A stretch of 64,000 nt of DNA from Tubiluchus corallicola. Its lineage: Eukaryota > Priapulida > Priapulimorpha > Priapulimorphida > Tubiluchidae. Location of the stretch: positions 1-64,000 of the forward strand of contig JAQGDQ010001078.1 in the NCBI GenBank assembly GCA_030141605.1, written 5' to 3'. Every line of letters starts with the position of its first letter. The stretch's first letter is position 1. The notes under the pieces are model-generated. The model worked only from the letters and a program-made list of their open reading frames with translations, was not told the origin of the DNA and did not search any database. The position numbers were made by a program, and so were the translations under genes. Of this stretch, positions 37,445 through 50,500 are shown one piece after another.

Positions 37445-39806
37445 CTGGTGGTCCTGGCGGTCCAGGTGGTCCTTCGACGGTTCTGCAGATTGGACATCCT
37501 GTAAAAATACAATGCAACAAGTCAAGTAATTTCAACGATTGAGGTCTTGAGATTTAGCATACATATAATCAGACGGGATTGTGAATTTACAGACAGATTG
37601 GTTAGCAAGTAGAACGCCGTGGAGCAAGTGATTCAAACTCAAAGCAAAAGTGACTTTTAATTTAAAGAAAACTGACAACTAAGAATTTGGAGGAGTAACA
37701 CCACTGACAAATACAGTCTAAGCAGGAATAATTTTGTTTAAAAGAATATCTTAATCTTACTGTACAATTTTCAACGCTGTTTCTTCTCAAACAAAGTCCA
37801 GTTTAACTGAGATAAAACAGGATATTATGGACAAAGGAAACTTTTCAGCTATACGTTTTTTAGAATTATCCAATAATATCAGTATTTCGTATAGCGGAGT
37901 CATTACCTGTCCATTTCACGTATACACTAGAAGAACTGCACTTATGATATTCAAAACTCCACCCATATTTACTATTCCCATCCACTACCTACACTGTATC
38001 TCGACACTAGGCGGAGGAGCTGCACAAGCAGCCAACGGCTAGAGGGCGGAGGAGGTCAAGTGACCCAACGGCCATGTGTAGGGGAGTAAACCTTCCAAAT
38101 CAGGAGTGGAACCCGGAAGGCGGACCAGTGCAGCATGCTCACTGACTCCGGCAGCTCCTGCAGCCAACCTGGTGCCAAACGTATCGCTCCCCTTTCCTTT
38201 GGACTACACCAACGAGGAAGAGAGGGGGTTCCTGTTGTCTGGGCATCACAGGATCTCCATACACCTTGCCCAGGCGTGCGACCTGGAGAGGCCACTCCAG
38301 TGGTTCAAGGATCGCACTGCTCAGCCACAGTCGACGCTGCAGCTCCATCAATGTGATCAATAAGTGACTCTCTTGGCGCACACTCCATTGTTTTCCGAGA
38401 CAGAAGGATGCCAACCAACCAACCACTACCTAACAAACGTGCGCCTTTTGTGCGAAACGATGCCATTTTTTTTCTCGCACTTAGACTGAACAAAATGGAT
38501 ATTTTTCTTTTTGCGAGAAACTCGCGTTTTTTGGGTAAGGAAGTGTCGTTTTCCTCGAAATATGATTGGTATAAAACCCACTACCTTCATTTTTCTAGTT
38601 CTGCTTTCTTTAAAAATGACAGTCTTTAGAAAAACTACGCTAGCTTTCGGAAAGCACGCGTGATTCTGGATTCGAAAACGCGTTTTTATTTGGATTTTGG
38701 TGTCAAAGCGGCTGTACTGTAACTGGACTTGACAAGCAAGTTTTAATCAAAACACAAAAGTGTCAGATGACACAATAATGAACACAACAGCACCTTTGAA
38801 ATGTCAGTTATGAGCTTGTAAACAATAACACATCAAAAATAATCATAGAAGTGCAATTTCAAGAAGAAATTAATTTAGAGCGCGCAAGTACGTAAAATGT
38901 CATCAGTTCAGTTCAAATGATCCACTTTGAGAATGCAGTGTAGCACCATCTATCGAGGCTGTTCCAAAGAAAAACAGAGCAGTAAGTCTTTAAACAGAAA
39001 TCACGTCAGTGGAGATGTACAGGTACAAGTAAATACGCCATTTTGAGACCCATCTGTATCGGTACATACTCCACCATTTTTACAAGGGTTCCTGGTACAG
39101 TCATCTGTATAGATACAAAATAAAACATGAAAACAAATGAGCAATGAATGCCAAGACTGCAGACACACAGATATTACACAACTCAAATAAAATTATTAAG
39201 TGTAGTAAGGCTTTAGTATAAAAACAAGTGTTTTTATATGCTGAAAATGCACATGCAAAAAGTGACAGATTCCCAAATATTGCTAAAACCATTTTTTACG
39301 AAGAATTTACTGTAGTAAACAATTCCTTATTGTACTAACGACGTTTTGAGAGCACAATTGTTCTCCTCTTCACATTACTATAACATGCAATCTAAAAAGT
39401 TTGAAAATTCAAATATAGATATAAGAATTATCATTTAGTCAAGAGCTGCCATGAATCACAATAAATGACACATATACGGTATTCTGTGTTAAAGAAGCCA
39501 ACTTATTTACACGGTTACTCGTGTAACTCACCTAGTTTTGAAGTAAGAGTGTAATGAGTAAAAGAATCACAGAAAATTCTTAAAGCTCTTTAAAATGAAC
39601 TTTGAGAAATTTTAATACTAGGTGATGTAAACGAGTGATAGTGTAAATAACATTCAGCATTAGTTCATCCCTGAACATTGAAAATAGTGTATTGTATTAA
39701 TAGACATAAATATACCTAGCACTGCTGCTGCATCACAAACACGCGTAATTGCAGCAATCACTAAAAAGCCAAACAGAGCGAGTCTTCTTTCAGTCGCCAT
39801 CACCAT
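37445..39806 (-). CDS. Secreted EGF-like and collagen exons (partial gene, 5' end)
   Basis: Three exons are recognisable. 39716-39806 starts MVMATERRLALFGFLVIAAI, a good signal peptide, and ends in phase 1 before GTATAT. 39005-39104 continues in frame as DDCTRNPCKNGGVCTDTDG, then FTCTCTSPLT, an EGF-like module with five of the six cysteines. Its donor (GTGATT, phase 2) is weak, and reading through meets TGA at once. 37445-37498 is exactly 54 nt, phase 1 to 1, and encodes CPICRTVEGPPGPPGPPG; 54 nt is the classical fibrillar-collagen exon length. The EGF and collagen exons do not join directly in phase, so at least one exon between them is missing or unrecognised. A secreted matrix or lectin-type protein is likely. 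The collagen exon ends in phase 1, which would fit the exon at 16537-16626 of the pentraxin-like gene, but the SLC10 remnant lies between them. No further collagen exon was seen. Confidence 0.7.
37985..38460. other. GC-rich island between the EGF and collagen exons, origin unknown
   Basis: Base composition is clearly higher in GC than the surroundings. Overlapping short frames exist on both strands, but none shows a recognised domain or splice context. Probably a foreign insertion such as a TE fragment; its ends were not resolved. Confidence 0.4.
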
Positions 39807-39899
39807 TTCTGGAGACGCAGCTTTACTGCAAGAAATTGTGCAGAACTGTATAAATTTATTGACGATCTAGCACAGTACAAAAAACCTTTTCACAGTTTC

Positions 39900-40215
39900 A
39901 CTGTAATTGCTGTAGGTCAAAGGTTAAGTGCACCACAGCAACGTGTCTTAACTACAAGCGTCACGTGACATGTGGGTAAAGCAAAGCTTACTGCCGTATC
40001 GGTTCAGTAAATTTAGTTGTTTTACGTGGACTTTACTTAATTGAGCACTAGTCTATGCGTACAGTGATTTACTAGCAGGATCTTGCTTGGGAACAAGAAA
40101 AAATGAACTAGGTGAGATTCTAGCTGGGTGTTACAACATCATGGGCTGCGAGGCGTAGTCAAGTGTACACAAATGCAATGCCTGGTACACTTAACCTTTG
40201 ACCTTTTCACGACCA
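39900..40215. mobile_element. MITE with AGGTCAAAGGTTA ends, just upstream of the EGF/collagen gene
   Basis: The left end carries gtaggtcaaaggttaagtg (39912-39930) and the right end cacttaacctttgacctt (40188-40205), its inverted repeat. The interior (cgtgacatgt, gcactagtctatgc, gaacaagaaaaaatgaacta) matches 44978-45295 in inverted orientation. It lies within about 100-400 bp of the signal-peptide exon. Confidence 0.65.
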
Positions 40216-40949
40216 TCATTAATCGCTGGAACTGTGCAATCACAATACATTACAAAACAATGCAATATATTATGATAGCTAAATATTACAATTATATTAC
40301 ATTATATTGTGTTATATTACAAAATTTATTCCGTTTTCAAAGTTCCAGAACATAACAGTTTCAGAAATGAAATTACAATTTTCAAAGAATTTATGTAAGA
40401 ATTCAACAAAAACTTTGTTTAAAACACAAATTGCTTAGATTAGTGAAGAATGTAAAGCAGCTTAGGCTACGACTTATGCAAGACCATCATAATTACAATA
40501 TTATACATAATTTACATGTAATAAGAAGCAATATTTGAAAATATTTATAAACTGGTACGTAAATAATATTATTAGCTGTGATTAAATTACGATTATCGAA
40601 AATTTTAATCATTTCAGGATGCGAATCATCAATAAGTTTTGAACTAAAAATAACAGTGAAAAGTTTTTACCTACCTTGTTTGCAGTAACAATGTCCTAAG
40701 AGTGAAACGTTAAGAGCTCCACGAACTTTCTCACCTGCTAAATGATTTCAGATGATCACCTCATTTGGTCAGAAGGTTAAAGTGGAACTACATACTTTAC
40801 CTTTTTGACATATTGGTGCTAATTACGATGTTCGCTTTGTTAATTACGCTATAGGTTAATTACAACGAGAAAGTGAGCACAAGTTTGCTTACTGAAATGC
40901 ATTTAAGAACAACGAATCATGAAAATGTTTCACACGAATTTTTTTAAGA

Positions 40950-41290
40950 CTCAGTCGGTCGGTCATTCAGTCAGTCCTTCAGTCGGTCAGTCAGTTTATG
41001 ATAGTTTGTCAGTTTTAGTTTTTGTGTGTCGGGGCTTGTTTGTACTGTTGCTTATGCAGTGAAACTGTCAGTGAATCAGTCAGTTTGTTGGTCGGTCAGT
41101 CAGTAGTAGTTTTAGTTTTTGCATGTCCGAGCTTGTTTGTACTGTGTCTTATGCAGTGCAACAGCCAGTGAATCAGTCAGTTGGTTGGTCGGTCAGTCAG
41201 TAGTAGTTTTAGTTTTTGCATGTCGGGGCTTGTTTGTACTGTGTCTTATGCAGTGCAACAGTCAGTGAATCAGTCAGTTGGTTGGTCGGA
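40950..41290. repeat. Degenerate repeat of about 115 bp, three units, with cagt(c/t)ggt words
   Basis: gtcagtagtagttttagttt, gcttgtttgtactgtgtctt and atgcagtgcaacagt recur, separated by tcagtcagtcggtcgg-type short repeats. Confidence 0.75.
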
Positions 41291-41533
41291 TGGGCGGAAC
41301 GTGACAACAAAATGGGAATCTCCTCTTTTTGATGGCCACTGAGCTTAGAATGACACCTGCGTGTGCGGGGGGGGGGGTAATATGCGCACCTAAACAGTAA
41401 ACTGCGTCATGCAATATTTGCCAAAAGCCTGGAATGGAGAAAACCCGTTTATGGAGGGGGTCCTGAGTTGGGTGCATTGAGTTCATGCAAGAAACTTTTG
41501 CTATAAATTTTCTGTAACGTCATGCGTGAATGA

Positions 41534-41890
41534 GTACTAAGTGAATGAATGAATGAATTAGTGAATGCATGAATGAATGAATTAGTGAATGCATGAATGA
41601 ATGAATGAATGAATGAATGAATGAATGAATGAATGAATGAATGAATGAATTAGTGAATGCATGAATGAATGAATGAATGAATGAATGAATGAATGAATGA
41701 ATGAGTGAATGAATGAATGAATGAATGAATGAATGAATGAATGAATGAATGAATGAATGAATGAATAAATGAATGAATGAATGAATGAATGAATGAGTGA
41801 ATGAGTGAGTGAATGAGTGAATGAATGAATGAATGAGTGAATGAATGAATGAATGAATGAATGAATGAATGAATGAATGAATGAATGCAG
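41534..41890. repeat. (GAAT)n tetranucleotide microsatellite
   Basis: About 350 bp of gaat with occasional gagt and gcat units. The His/Ser/Phe/Ile frame on the minus strand is an artefact. Confidence 0.97.
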
Positions 41891-43090
41891 CAGAAAATCT
41901 TTAGCGTCTCGTGATTTGTGCCATTAGGGAGGCAACCGTATTCGGGGAAAGAGGACCGCAAAAGTGGTATCAAAGACGGAAGCCGCTCAGAGACAGCCCA
42001 TATGTAATTCATAACATAAAATGAAACTAAAAAAGCCCCTAAAGGCTTCTTTGTAGTATAAACAATGTTAGAAAAGAAAATAATGAAGCAGGCATAGATA
42101 ACAGTATAGTTTTAACCAAAGCTGGACAACTATGGATCTTAAAGATTATTAAAAAATGACGACAAAGCTTGTTCGCAAAGTTTGCTGCAAATTTTAGCAA
42201 GATCGTCGACATTTGTGCCTAAAGTTTTTACATTACCTTGTTGTAAAACGACCTCACAACGAAAAATGAACCACAAACTTCCTCCACGATCTCGAAGTTC
42301 TGGTAACGGACGTTAGAAGACCACCTCATTTTAACGTTAGAAATTAAAATTGCTCTATATGCTTAATTGCTACTTTTTGTTTGACAAGTCAGTGCTAATG
42401 GAGGATTGCCCTTCTAATTACGTCACAAGTCAGACTGTGAGAGTGCAATTAGAAAATCGGCAAAATTCTTGCTCCGAGGCACAAGTACAATGCGCACTTC
42501 TTAGAGATTAGTGTTACCTAAAATGTTAAATAAAATTACTTGTGCTCAATACAGACATTTTTTGTATAGTGACCAATGCATAGTACATTTTTGCATAATG
42601 TTCTGGACCGGGTTCGATGGCTTAGTGGTCTAAAACTACAAATTGCAGACAAGCTTATTACTGTATTACTAACATGTTTATTGGCGACTTACAATCCATA
42701 CAATTACAATTGTAATTACGAGTTACAAAACATTACATAAACAATGCAGTACATTACAATGAGGTCAAAAACAATTTCACGAATATGGTAACTGGACATG
42801 TGATGTGATAATAGGCCCCATTAAACATAGCCCATTGGACGCTTGTCGAATGTTTTGCAGAACGGCAGAGAAATGGGTCTTACACAAGAACAGTCTGCTT
42901 TGTGGGGACTATTAGGGTCTTTCTGGACAACCATAAACCGAATCTACGTCTAGACCTATACGATTCCGAGGCAGTGGAATTTAATGGCTAAAGCCTTTTT
43001 CCACTGAATATTAATTGTCAAAAATCGTTAAATGGGCAAGTACGATCTACAGCATGAACCAGTAATTAGGACTTGGTCTTGTCACATCTA
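41891..43090. other. No gene seen
   Basis: Between the GAAT repeat and the 10-bp minisatellite. A tRNA-like A box (gatggcttagtggtctaaa) occurs at 42610, without a B box. Confidence 0.45.
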
Positions 43091-43516
43091 ATGGTAGACA
43101 ATGGCAGACAATGGCAGACAATGGTAGACCATGTTAGACAATGGTAGACAATGGCAGACAATGGAAGACAATGGTAGACAATGGTAGACAATGGCAAACA
43201 ATGGTAGGCAATGCAGACAATGGAAGACAATGGTAGACAACGGCAGACAATGGAAGACAATGGTAGACAATGGCAGACAATGGTAGACAATGGAAGACAA
43301 TGGTAGACAATGGCAGACAATGGTAGACAATGGAAGACAATGGCAGACAATGGCAGACAATGGCAAACAATGGTAGGCAATGCAGACAATGGAAGACAAT
43401 GGTAGACAATGGCAGGCAATGGAAGACAATGGCAGACAATGGTAGACAATGGCAGACAATGGAAGACAATGGTAGACAATGGCAGACAATGGTAGACAAT
43501 GGCAGACAATGGTAGA
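43091..43516. repeat. 10-bp minisatellite, about 42 units, each with ACAATGG
   Basis: Units gacaatgg(t/c/a)(a) repeat in a 10-bp period, with higher-order alternation of tag/cag/aag. On the other strand each unit reads CCATTGTCT. Two 8-bp variant junctions (aggcaatgcagac) recur 177 bp apart. It lies about 1.1 kb downstream of the sulfotransferase stop. Confidence 0.95.
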
Positions 43517-43662
43517 CCATTCCGAATAAAGTTTTTAGTACTTGGTTTCAAATTTTGAGACATTAGCCTTACTATTAAACGCAATTTCAATGTTCTATTT
43601 GCCAAACTTCACTGTCATTTTTTTAACTTTTCTCTTCGGATTTAATAACATTCGAAACATTC

Positions 43663-44006
43663 TTAAAGGAAAACCGGCTGATTGTGTAAACACGAGTTCA
43701 GAATAAAGAATACTGTAAAATATTGAAAACTACAATAGTTTTTTATAAATCAAAGCTTAGATTAAACAATAATTATTTCGGGTACTCAAATTTCGTTAAA
43801 CTTTCAAAGCTACGCGCGGCTCAATGAATCTACTAAGATTGGCAGCGGCACCCTTTTGTCACGTGCGCGTCGCCGACAAATAGAAGGTGGTACCGTGATA
43901 AGCATGATCATGAACTGTTGTGTTAGTTTCTGACGTCATATGATGTAAAGCCCATTTTTCGTGACATCATGCGTTTAAACAGTAACACTTAGCAGTCATC
44001 CTTTAA
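43663..44006. mobile_element. Second copy of the TTAA-ended element, inverted relative to 1.3-1.8 kb
   Basis: Starts TTAAAGGAAAACCGGCTGATT. The interior (gaataaagaatactg, caaagcttagattaaa, gattggcagcggcaccc) matches 1500-1750 read from the other strand. The far end ccTTTAA near 44002 is weaker. Confidence 0.6.
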
Positions 44007-44578
44007 GGCAATCTGTTCTGGTTTTCAAAATTCTACCAGAAGGTCAACTTTTTATGCCATTGGATCCACCCAAATTGAAACAGGTAAACTAAATTTTTTG
44101 TACAAAGAAAAAGGAATATTAGCAAGTGATGGGCTAATTTTGAAATCCATTGAAATTAATAAAGGGCAGAACTTCTTCCTCATAAACAATTTATCAGTTT
44201 TCTCTGCCAAAACAGTAATAAAATTTCATATACGAACTCCTTGTTTTTTCCATTGAAAACTATGCACTAGTCCAGCCTCCATTTACTGAATATTGTGTAT
44301 ACTTTACACAGTTGAAAAGCAAAAACATGACAAGGAATGTGAATTGCAAATCCAAAACTTGCCAGCTGAGTGATAAGTAACAGAAACCGTTTGAGGAACA
44401 GGATCAATGTGTTCCTCAATCATTTTTCATTGCATAATAAAACTAAGAGAGTAACGTAAATACTAGCGGAATGAAAAGTCATCAAAAATTTTATAACGTT
44501 GTATTCACAGATGACACATTTCTTGACATTTTGCAATGCTAAACTGGTCACGTGACTTCACGAGGTGGAATTTTCTTA

Positions 44579-47500
44579 CTATTTCCAAAGCCACATTTCA
44601 TCACCCAGCAGTTCAGCTAAATCTTTGTTAAATGAAGAATAGAAATTGTCAAGTAACAGCCTGGTAGAATTAAACAAATTCACTTTCCTTCTGAACTTGT
44701 TTGCTCTTACTGTCTTCACATTGTTATCTAAAAAAAAAGAAATTTTATAAAATGTGTTTGGTGAGAACCACTAGTTGCTATGAATACCTGTTGAGTCAGA
44801 AAAGTTTTGGTAAGTCATAAAAACAGGTAATGTGGATAGGTCGTCCAGGTAGCAACCAAAGAGCTTACTACCTGATAAAATATAACCGTTGCAAGGATTC
44901 GAGTTGTACACAACCATTTGTTACATTAAACTATTGTTGGATAAGCCTTTACACAGTTCCAGCGATTGATGATGATCGTGAAAAGGTCAAAGGTTAATTG
45001 TATTACACAACGAATTTGTGTACACTTGACAACGCCTGCCCATGTTATTGTAAAAGTAACAGTTTTAACAACTAGGTAGAACCTTACCTAGTTCATTTTT
45101 TCTTAGTGAATTCCCGAGCAACATCCTGCTAGTAACTCATTCTATGCACAGACTATTGCATGTTAAGTAAAGTTCATGTAAAACAACTGAAGTTACTGAA
45201 CATTGGTTTAGTAGACTTTGGTTTACACACATGTCAAGTGACGGATGTATTTAAGACGCGTTGCTGTGATACACTTAACCTTTGACCTACAGTAACTGCG
45301 CGTGCGCATAAAGAAACTGTGAAAAGGCTTATTAGTTAGTATTCTATCTTATGTAGCCTGGAAGCCTCGTGCGTCTCGCACAACCGGAGACTTAAAGAGA
45401 TCAGAGCCAAAGTCAAGGTCCTCCAACACATCTTGTAGATGTCTCATAAGCGTCTCTTTTGAATACCCATTAAACTGATAGTTATGGTCTTGGATCATTT
45501 TAGCTCCCACTCTGCCCTTCACCACAATTTCTATATATATATATATTCATTGGTGTTGAAGTCGAGTGAGTTTCCAGACCCCATCTTCTCCCATCACACC
45601 TCTCAAGGCTGCTGGCTCATGATACTGAGACAAACGAATATGGAATACGGAGGGCTTGAAAAATCCATTATTGATTCAGCAATACTGTACTTTGATATTT
45701 TACATTGTTACTCGATGTTTTTGCACAATCTGTTTTATTTCATCTTGTACAAGATGGTAAGCTGGTGTTTATACAAAACAGGTTAGTTTTGGATGGTAAC
45801 TTTAGTTGGGTAAAACATGCTAACGTTCCCACATCTCGTAACTTATTTTACAATAGCAAGATCTAGTGTTACGGCATAGTGCAACGTATTCGACATAACA
45901 CCTTTAGTGTAAAGGAGAAATAAAAATGCCTATAAAAAGGAAAATATTTAAACGAATTAAATGTGCGCATTTTTGTTCATTTGTAACAGAAGTTTTCATT
46001 TTATACGTGCAGCAAAACTTTGTATTGACCTGAAAACGTTTTCACCTTTTAGTTCCAAAAACTTGTAGATTCGCTGAATCGTGGACTGAAAGTCTTTTAT
46101 TGTGTCTTCAAAGCGGAGAATCAGTATCTGATCTCTAGGAAAAATACGCAGATAATGCCGTAGATATGCCACATAGCAACCTTTGAACATGCTACGTCCC
46201 TGTGTAGAAAAAAGAGATTCTGTCAAAAAAAGAATTAAACCAGAATGAGGTAAAAATCAAAATTTTAGGGCTTGTTCATGGCGTCTTTAACGTGACGTTA
46301 GCGAAAAGTGACGCAAAGTCAGATGAGAAGGTAACACAAGAGCGATTCAAGACATCGAATACAGGGCAAGGCAATTGGTAAGGGGGGGGCGAGATAAGAC
46401 AGACGAGACAAAGAAAGATCAGGTAATAGAACACAAACCAAGGGCAAGCAAGGCAGCCCAGCGCATGTTGAGCGTGGAAAGCAAGGCACAGCTAGGATAG
46501 GCAATATAATGGCAAGGCAAACTAATGCAGCTGACAAGAAACATTGTATTGAATAAACTGAATAGCCTATAACAAACAACAATGGTCAAACACACAAAAA
46601 CATACCTCTATAAAATGCTTTGACTTAAACATTGTTCCTTAAAAGAAACCAACGAATTAATGAACAAATGAATTATGAAAAAGTTTGTGAAAACAAACGA
46701 AGAAGTACGAATAAAGATTAGAATAACATAAAAAATTAATAATAAATTAACAAATGAATAAAGAAATATGGTAAATAAACAAGTAAATAAATTGCTGACT
46801 CATTACTTTTTGCAAGGCTACTGCGTTTTCATATTGTTATGGAGGCACCTGTGTCGGGTCAGGTATAGGGCCCTCTGCACGCCCTGCTTTCACGTCAGCA
46901 GCGACTCACCCCTTCCTTGTAGGTCCAGACGTCTTGTTTGGGCCGACACGTGGTGTGAGAAGCCAGCTGACCTGGAATGCCAGTATAAAAGCGTGTAGAG
47001 GTCACTACAGCCTTGATTTCTGACACAGGTGCTCCTCTGCTTTGTATGTGTGTGTATCTGTTGCTTACTTAAGTTAGTGTTTTTTGTGTTTCTTATTTCC
47101 CCTTTTTTGTTATTAGTGCTGACAATAAAACTTGTTACAGTATTAATGTGCAGTGGCGCCGTGCAATGGGGGCCCGGGGGTGTGTGGGGTACTGCCCCAC
47201 AATTGTTTATAAAATGTCAAAAATTTGGGGAGTTTCGGCGGCTTGTAATGAGGCTTGTAATGAGACCAACAAGCTGTAAAATTTTTAGGAACGGTGAAAT
47301 CTCCCACAGTAGGCATGATATGCGGTTATATACACACATAGGTATGATTATTGATTGAATCTAATGCCTAATTGTTGTATTGATTATCCTCTGCTCTTGT
47401 GGCTATGCCGCTAGGTAATTGGCCATTGGCCCCTTGCACTGGACCAATGATATTGCTTCCCCCTTTCCTATATAAACACTTGCAGTGTTGGCTTAGAAAG

Positions 47501-50500
47501 CCGATTCTCTCTGATTAAATTGTGGTGGATCTCCTTACACTTTTTGTCATTATGTCAAAAAAATTTAGTCATTATCAACAGTCAAGTAATTTTTAATTTT
47601 AATTATTAACAGTAACTCGCACAGTTTATGTTTTTTCAATGTAATATCAATTTATATGTATGTTTGAGTTGCTGTGGAATAAATTCATATTTCAATAATT
47701 AAATTAAAATTCTGTAGCTATAGCTTTAAATTAAATGCCAGTTGGGAATAAATAAATCGTTTTTCTTGCACGCAAAATACTGGTGAGAGAATTCAAAATT
47801 ATACGTTTTTTAAACAGTTAAATTCGGCCATTATATACAGTCGGGCCTCTCTATCTTTTGGTGCACAACGCCCCTGTTAATCTGTGTTCTATTTTATGAC
47901 ATTTGTGTGTGCTAGATGACTTAAATAGTTAACTACTAATTTAGAAAACATTTGTAATTAAGAGAATTTCATTAGTTAAATAAATACAGTAGGGAACAGG
48001 TATAGAACATGGACCAACATAATACGGAAATTAAAGACCTCTATGCTATCCTGGAATTCTCGAGTCTCGAGCCAAGTCGAATTCACTCCAATATAATATA
48101 ATTTCATATTCGCGTAATGATTTTCATAAATAACCTATTGCAGAAATACCTGAATTCTAAAATCTTCATTATAGACACATGGGTATTTCTCGAAACTGTC
48201 TGGCTTCATTATCTTGGTGCAATTGCGATAAGCGGCAATTCCCTTTTCAACGTCTTCATGAATTTTTTGTGGAGTGATGGAATCCTGAGCCAAGTCGCTG
48301 CGATACCATGAAATGAGTCTATGTGAAGTGAATGGGATGATTACAAACAGAAAAAATCTGAACGAGTTAAAAACGTTATTCTTTTATAGTGCTGAATTTT
48401 CTAATGCAAACTGAATAGAAGCCGATAATCGTCAACAGGGTAGTTGAAAATTTGTCTTGATAATAATAACACAGGAAATAGGAGGTTCATCTGTCATCTC
48501 AACAGATACAAGATTGCCTATGCCATGCTGACACACCCAACACATTCAAGAAGCTATTCCTACCAAATACCCAATATAGTTTTAAATGCCACACTTTGGA
48601 GTATTTAATAAAACTCTGAAAAAACAATTTAAATGTACGATGTACAAACCTAATGGTACAACATGAATGTACATAAACACAAATTTAAGACAGTTGCATA
48701 CGCATGTAGTATTTAGTTTACATGCGTGATGTTAGTTATATATGCTGCCCTTCTACTCTTCCTGTGTGATCTAACCCCAGTTCTTTTTTTGTTCACTCAT
48801 CCATTCTTTTTTCATCAGGTTCACATGACAGTGGGCATATACAAGCCTTTGCTTCTCTAACCCACTGCAGTACAATTAATCTTTTATGATAACGATAGTG
48901 TATGAAACATAACAATTTAATATAGTAGATGTAATAATTTTGATGTCACTGTGTGCTTTATATTGTACTGAATGTGATAATAATAATGAATAAAAAATAA
49001 TAAAAAAAATTACAGTTCGTTTATTTTCAATTTTAACACTTACATTCGAAAACTGACACATTTTAAAACAAAATTACAAGCAATTTGGAGAATTTCTGAA
49101 TCGTTTGAGCCTCATGGTAATTTTAGTTTGTCATAATCTAATCAGTAGGTAAAGTTTGTACATATATAGAGCAAATTTCCGTATTAATGGTGTTTCTTAG
49201 TTGTTCATATCTACTACAGTGCAAGAGCAAATGTGTTTTGTCTTCTATTTCTTGTTTGTTTGGGTCGCATTGTGTACAGTATCTTTCATTGGCTGGGACA
49301 TCATTAGGTTTACGATGTCTACCGGTTTCTATTGCAAGTGAGTGGGAACTAATACGTAGTTTTGTAAAAGCTATTTTCGCATTGTGGGTTACAGTATTAA
49401 TTTGTAAATGATTTTCTAAATCATAGCATTCTTTAACTTTGTAGTAGATTCCTAATTTGTTTACATCGTTGTTATTAGTGCTGTGTGTTTTTTTAATTTC
49501 TTCCTTTCATTTTTTAAGATACATGTATTGGAGTTTCTGTTTAACACTGTATAGTAAGTATTTGTTGCTTACAGTTCCTTGGTTTTTCCCATACATGATC
49601 GAAACAAATGGGACCGAAGTCATTCTTTTCTCCCGTAAATCCAATGTTCCTGAATATCCTACTCTATATTTATCTAATACTCCACCGAAAACAGTAAATG
49701 TTCTCAAACACTTAGGTATCCATCTTACATCTGATCTGAACTGGAACTATCACGTCTCAAACATGGTAGACAAAGCAATTTAAGCTAAACAACTTTCGAC
49801 GAGTGTCAGTTTTTTTCTAAAGTTTTTTACTCTTCATTAGATGTAAAAAGTAATGCTAGCAAAGAACAAATATGGATTGTAAATTTCATTAAGTAAGTTA
49901 TATGAGCTCTAGAACGTAACTGTTTTGATTTTTTGACTGGAATGAGTTGTACGTCATAGTAACATATTTTACTCTCACTTGATTGTATATATTCGCGTTG
50001 TTTACTAATCTTGTTAATTAATGATACTTTGTTTGTTGATCTCTTTGTTTATTTGATGTGATTGTACCACGAGCACGAATAAAAATTATATATAAATAGG
50101 TTCATACCTATCAGTTGGATTTCGAAAAGTGACAATAAGCCTTGCGGATGGAGTTAACCAGTGCATGTCATCAGCAATGTATTGATACACGCCATTAACA
50201 CTTTGACCAGCAAGATAGTCACGCATAAGATCTCCTGCGCCGTCAAGATAGTCAGGTGTAAAATCTCCTGCAATTTAAAATCAGCAAAATCAAAGTTCTC
50301 GTGATCATTATGCAACTTTCAGTCATCATTCTGTATCTAAAGGCAAAATCTGCTGCTTCCATGTTCTGTGCGGCCACTTTAAGAAAAAGCCAAAACATTA
50401 AGTTCATTTACCTTAGATAATAAACATCGAAAAAGAATCTTACATGATTAATACCACTCACTACGAAGCAGGGGCGTCGTGCACCCAAAAAAATTGGGGG

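Noticed and set aside
38056-38493. Overlapping frames in the GC-rich island as genes
   Set aside because: Both strands are open by composition, with no domain and no matching splice phases to neighbouring exons.
41650-42012. His/Ser/Phe/Ile-rich frame
   Set aside because: GAAT microsatellite.
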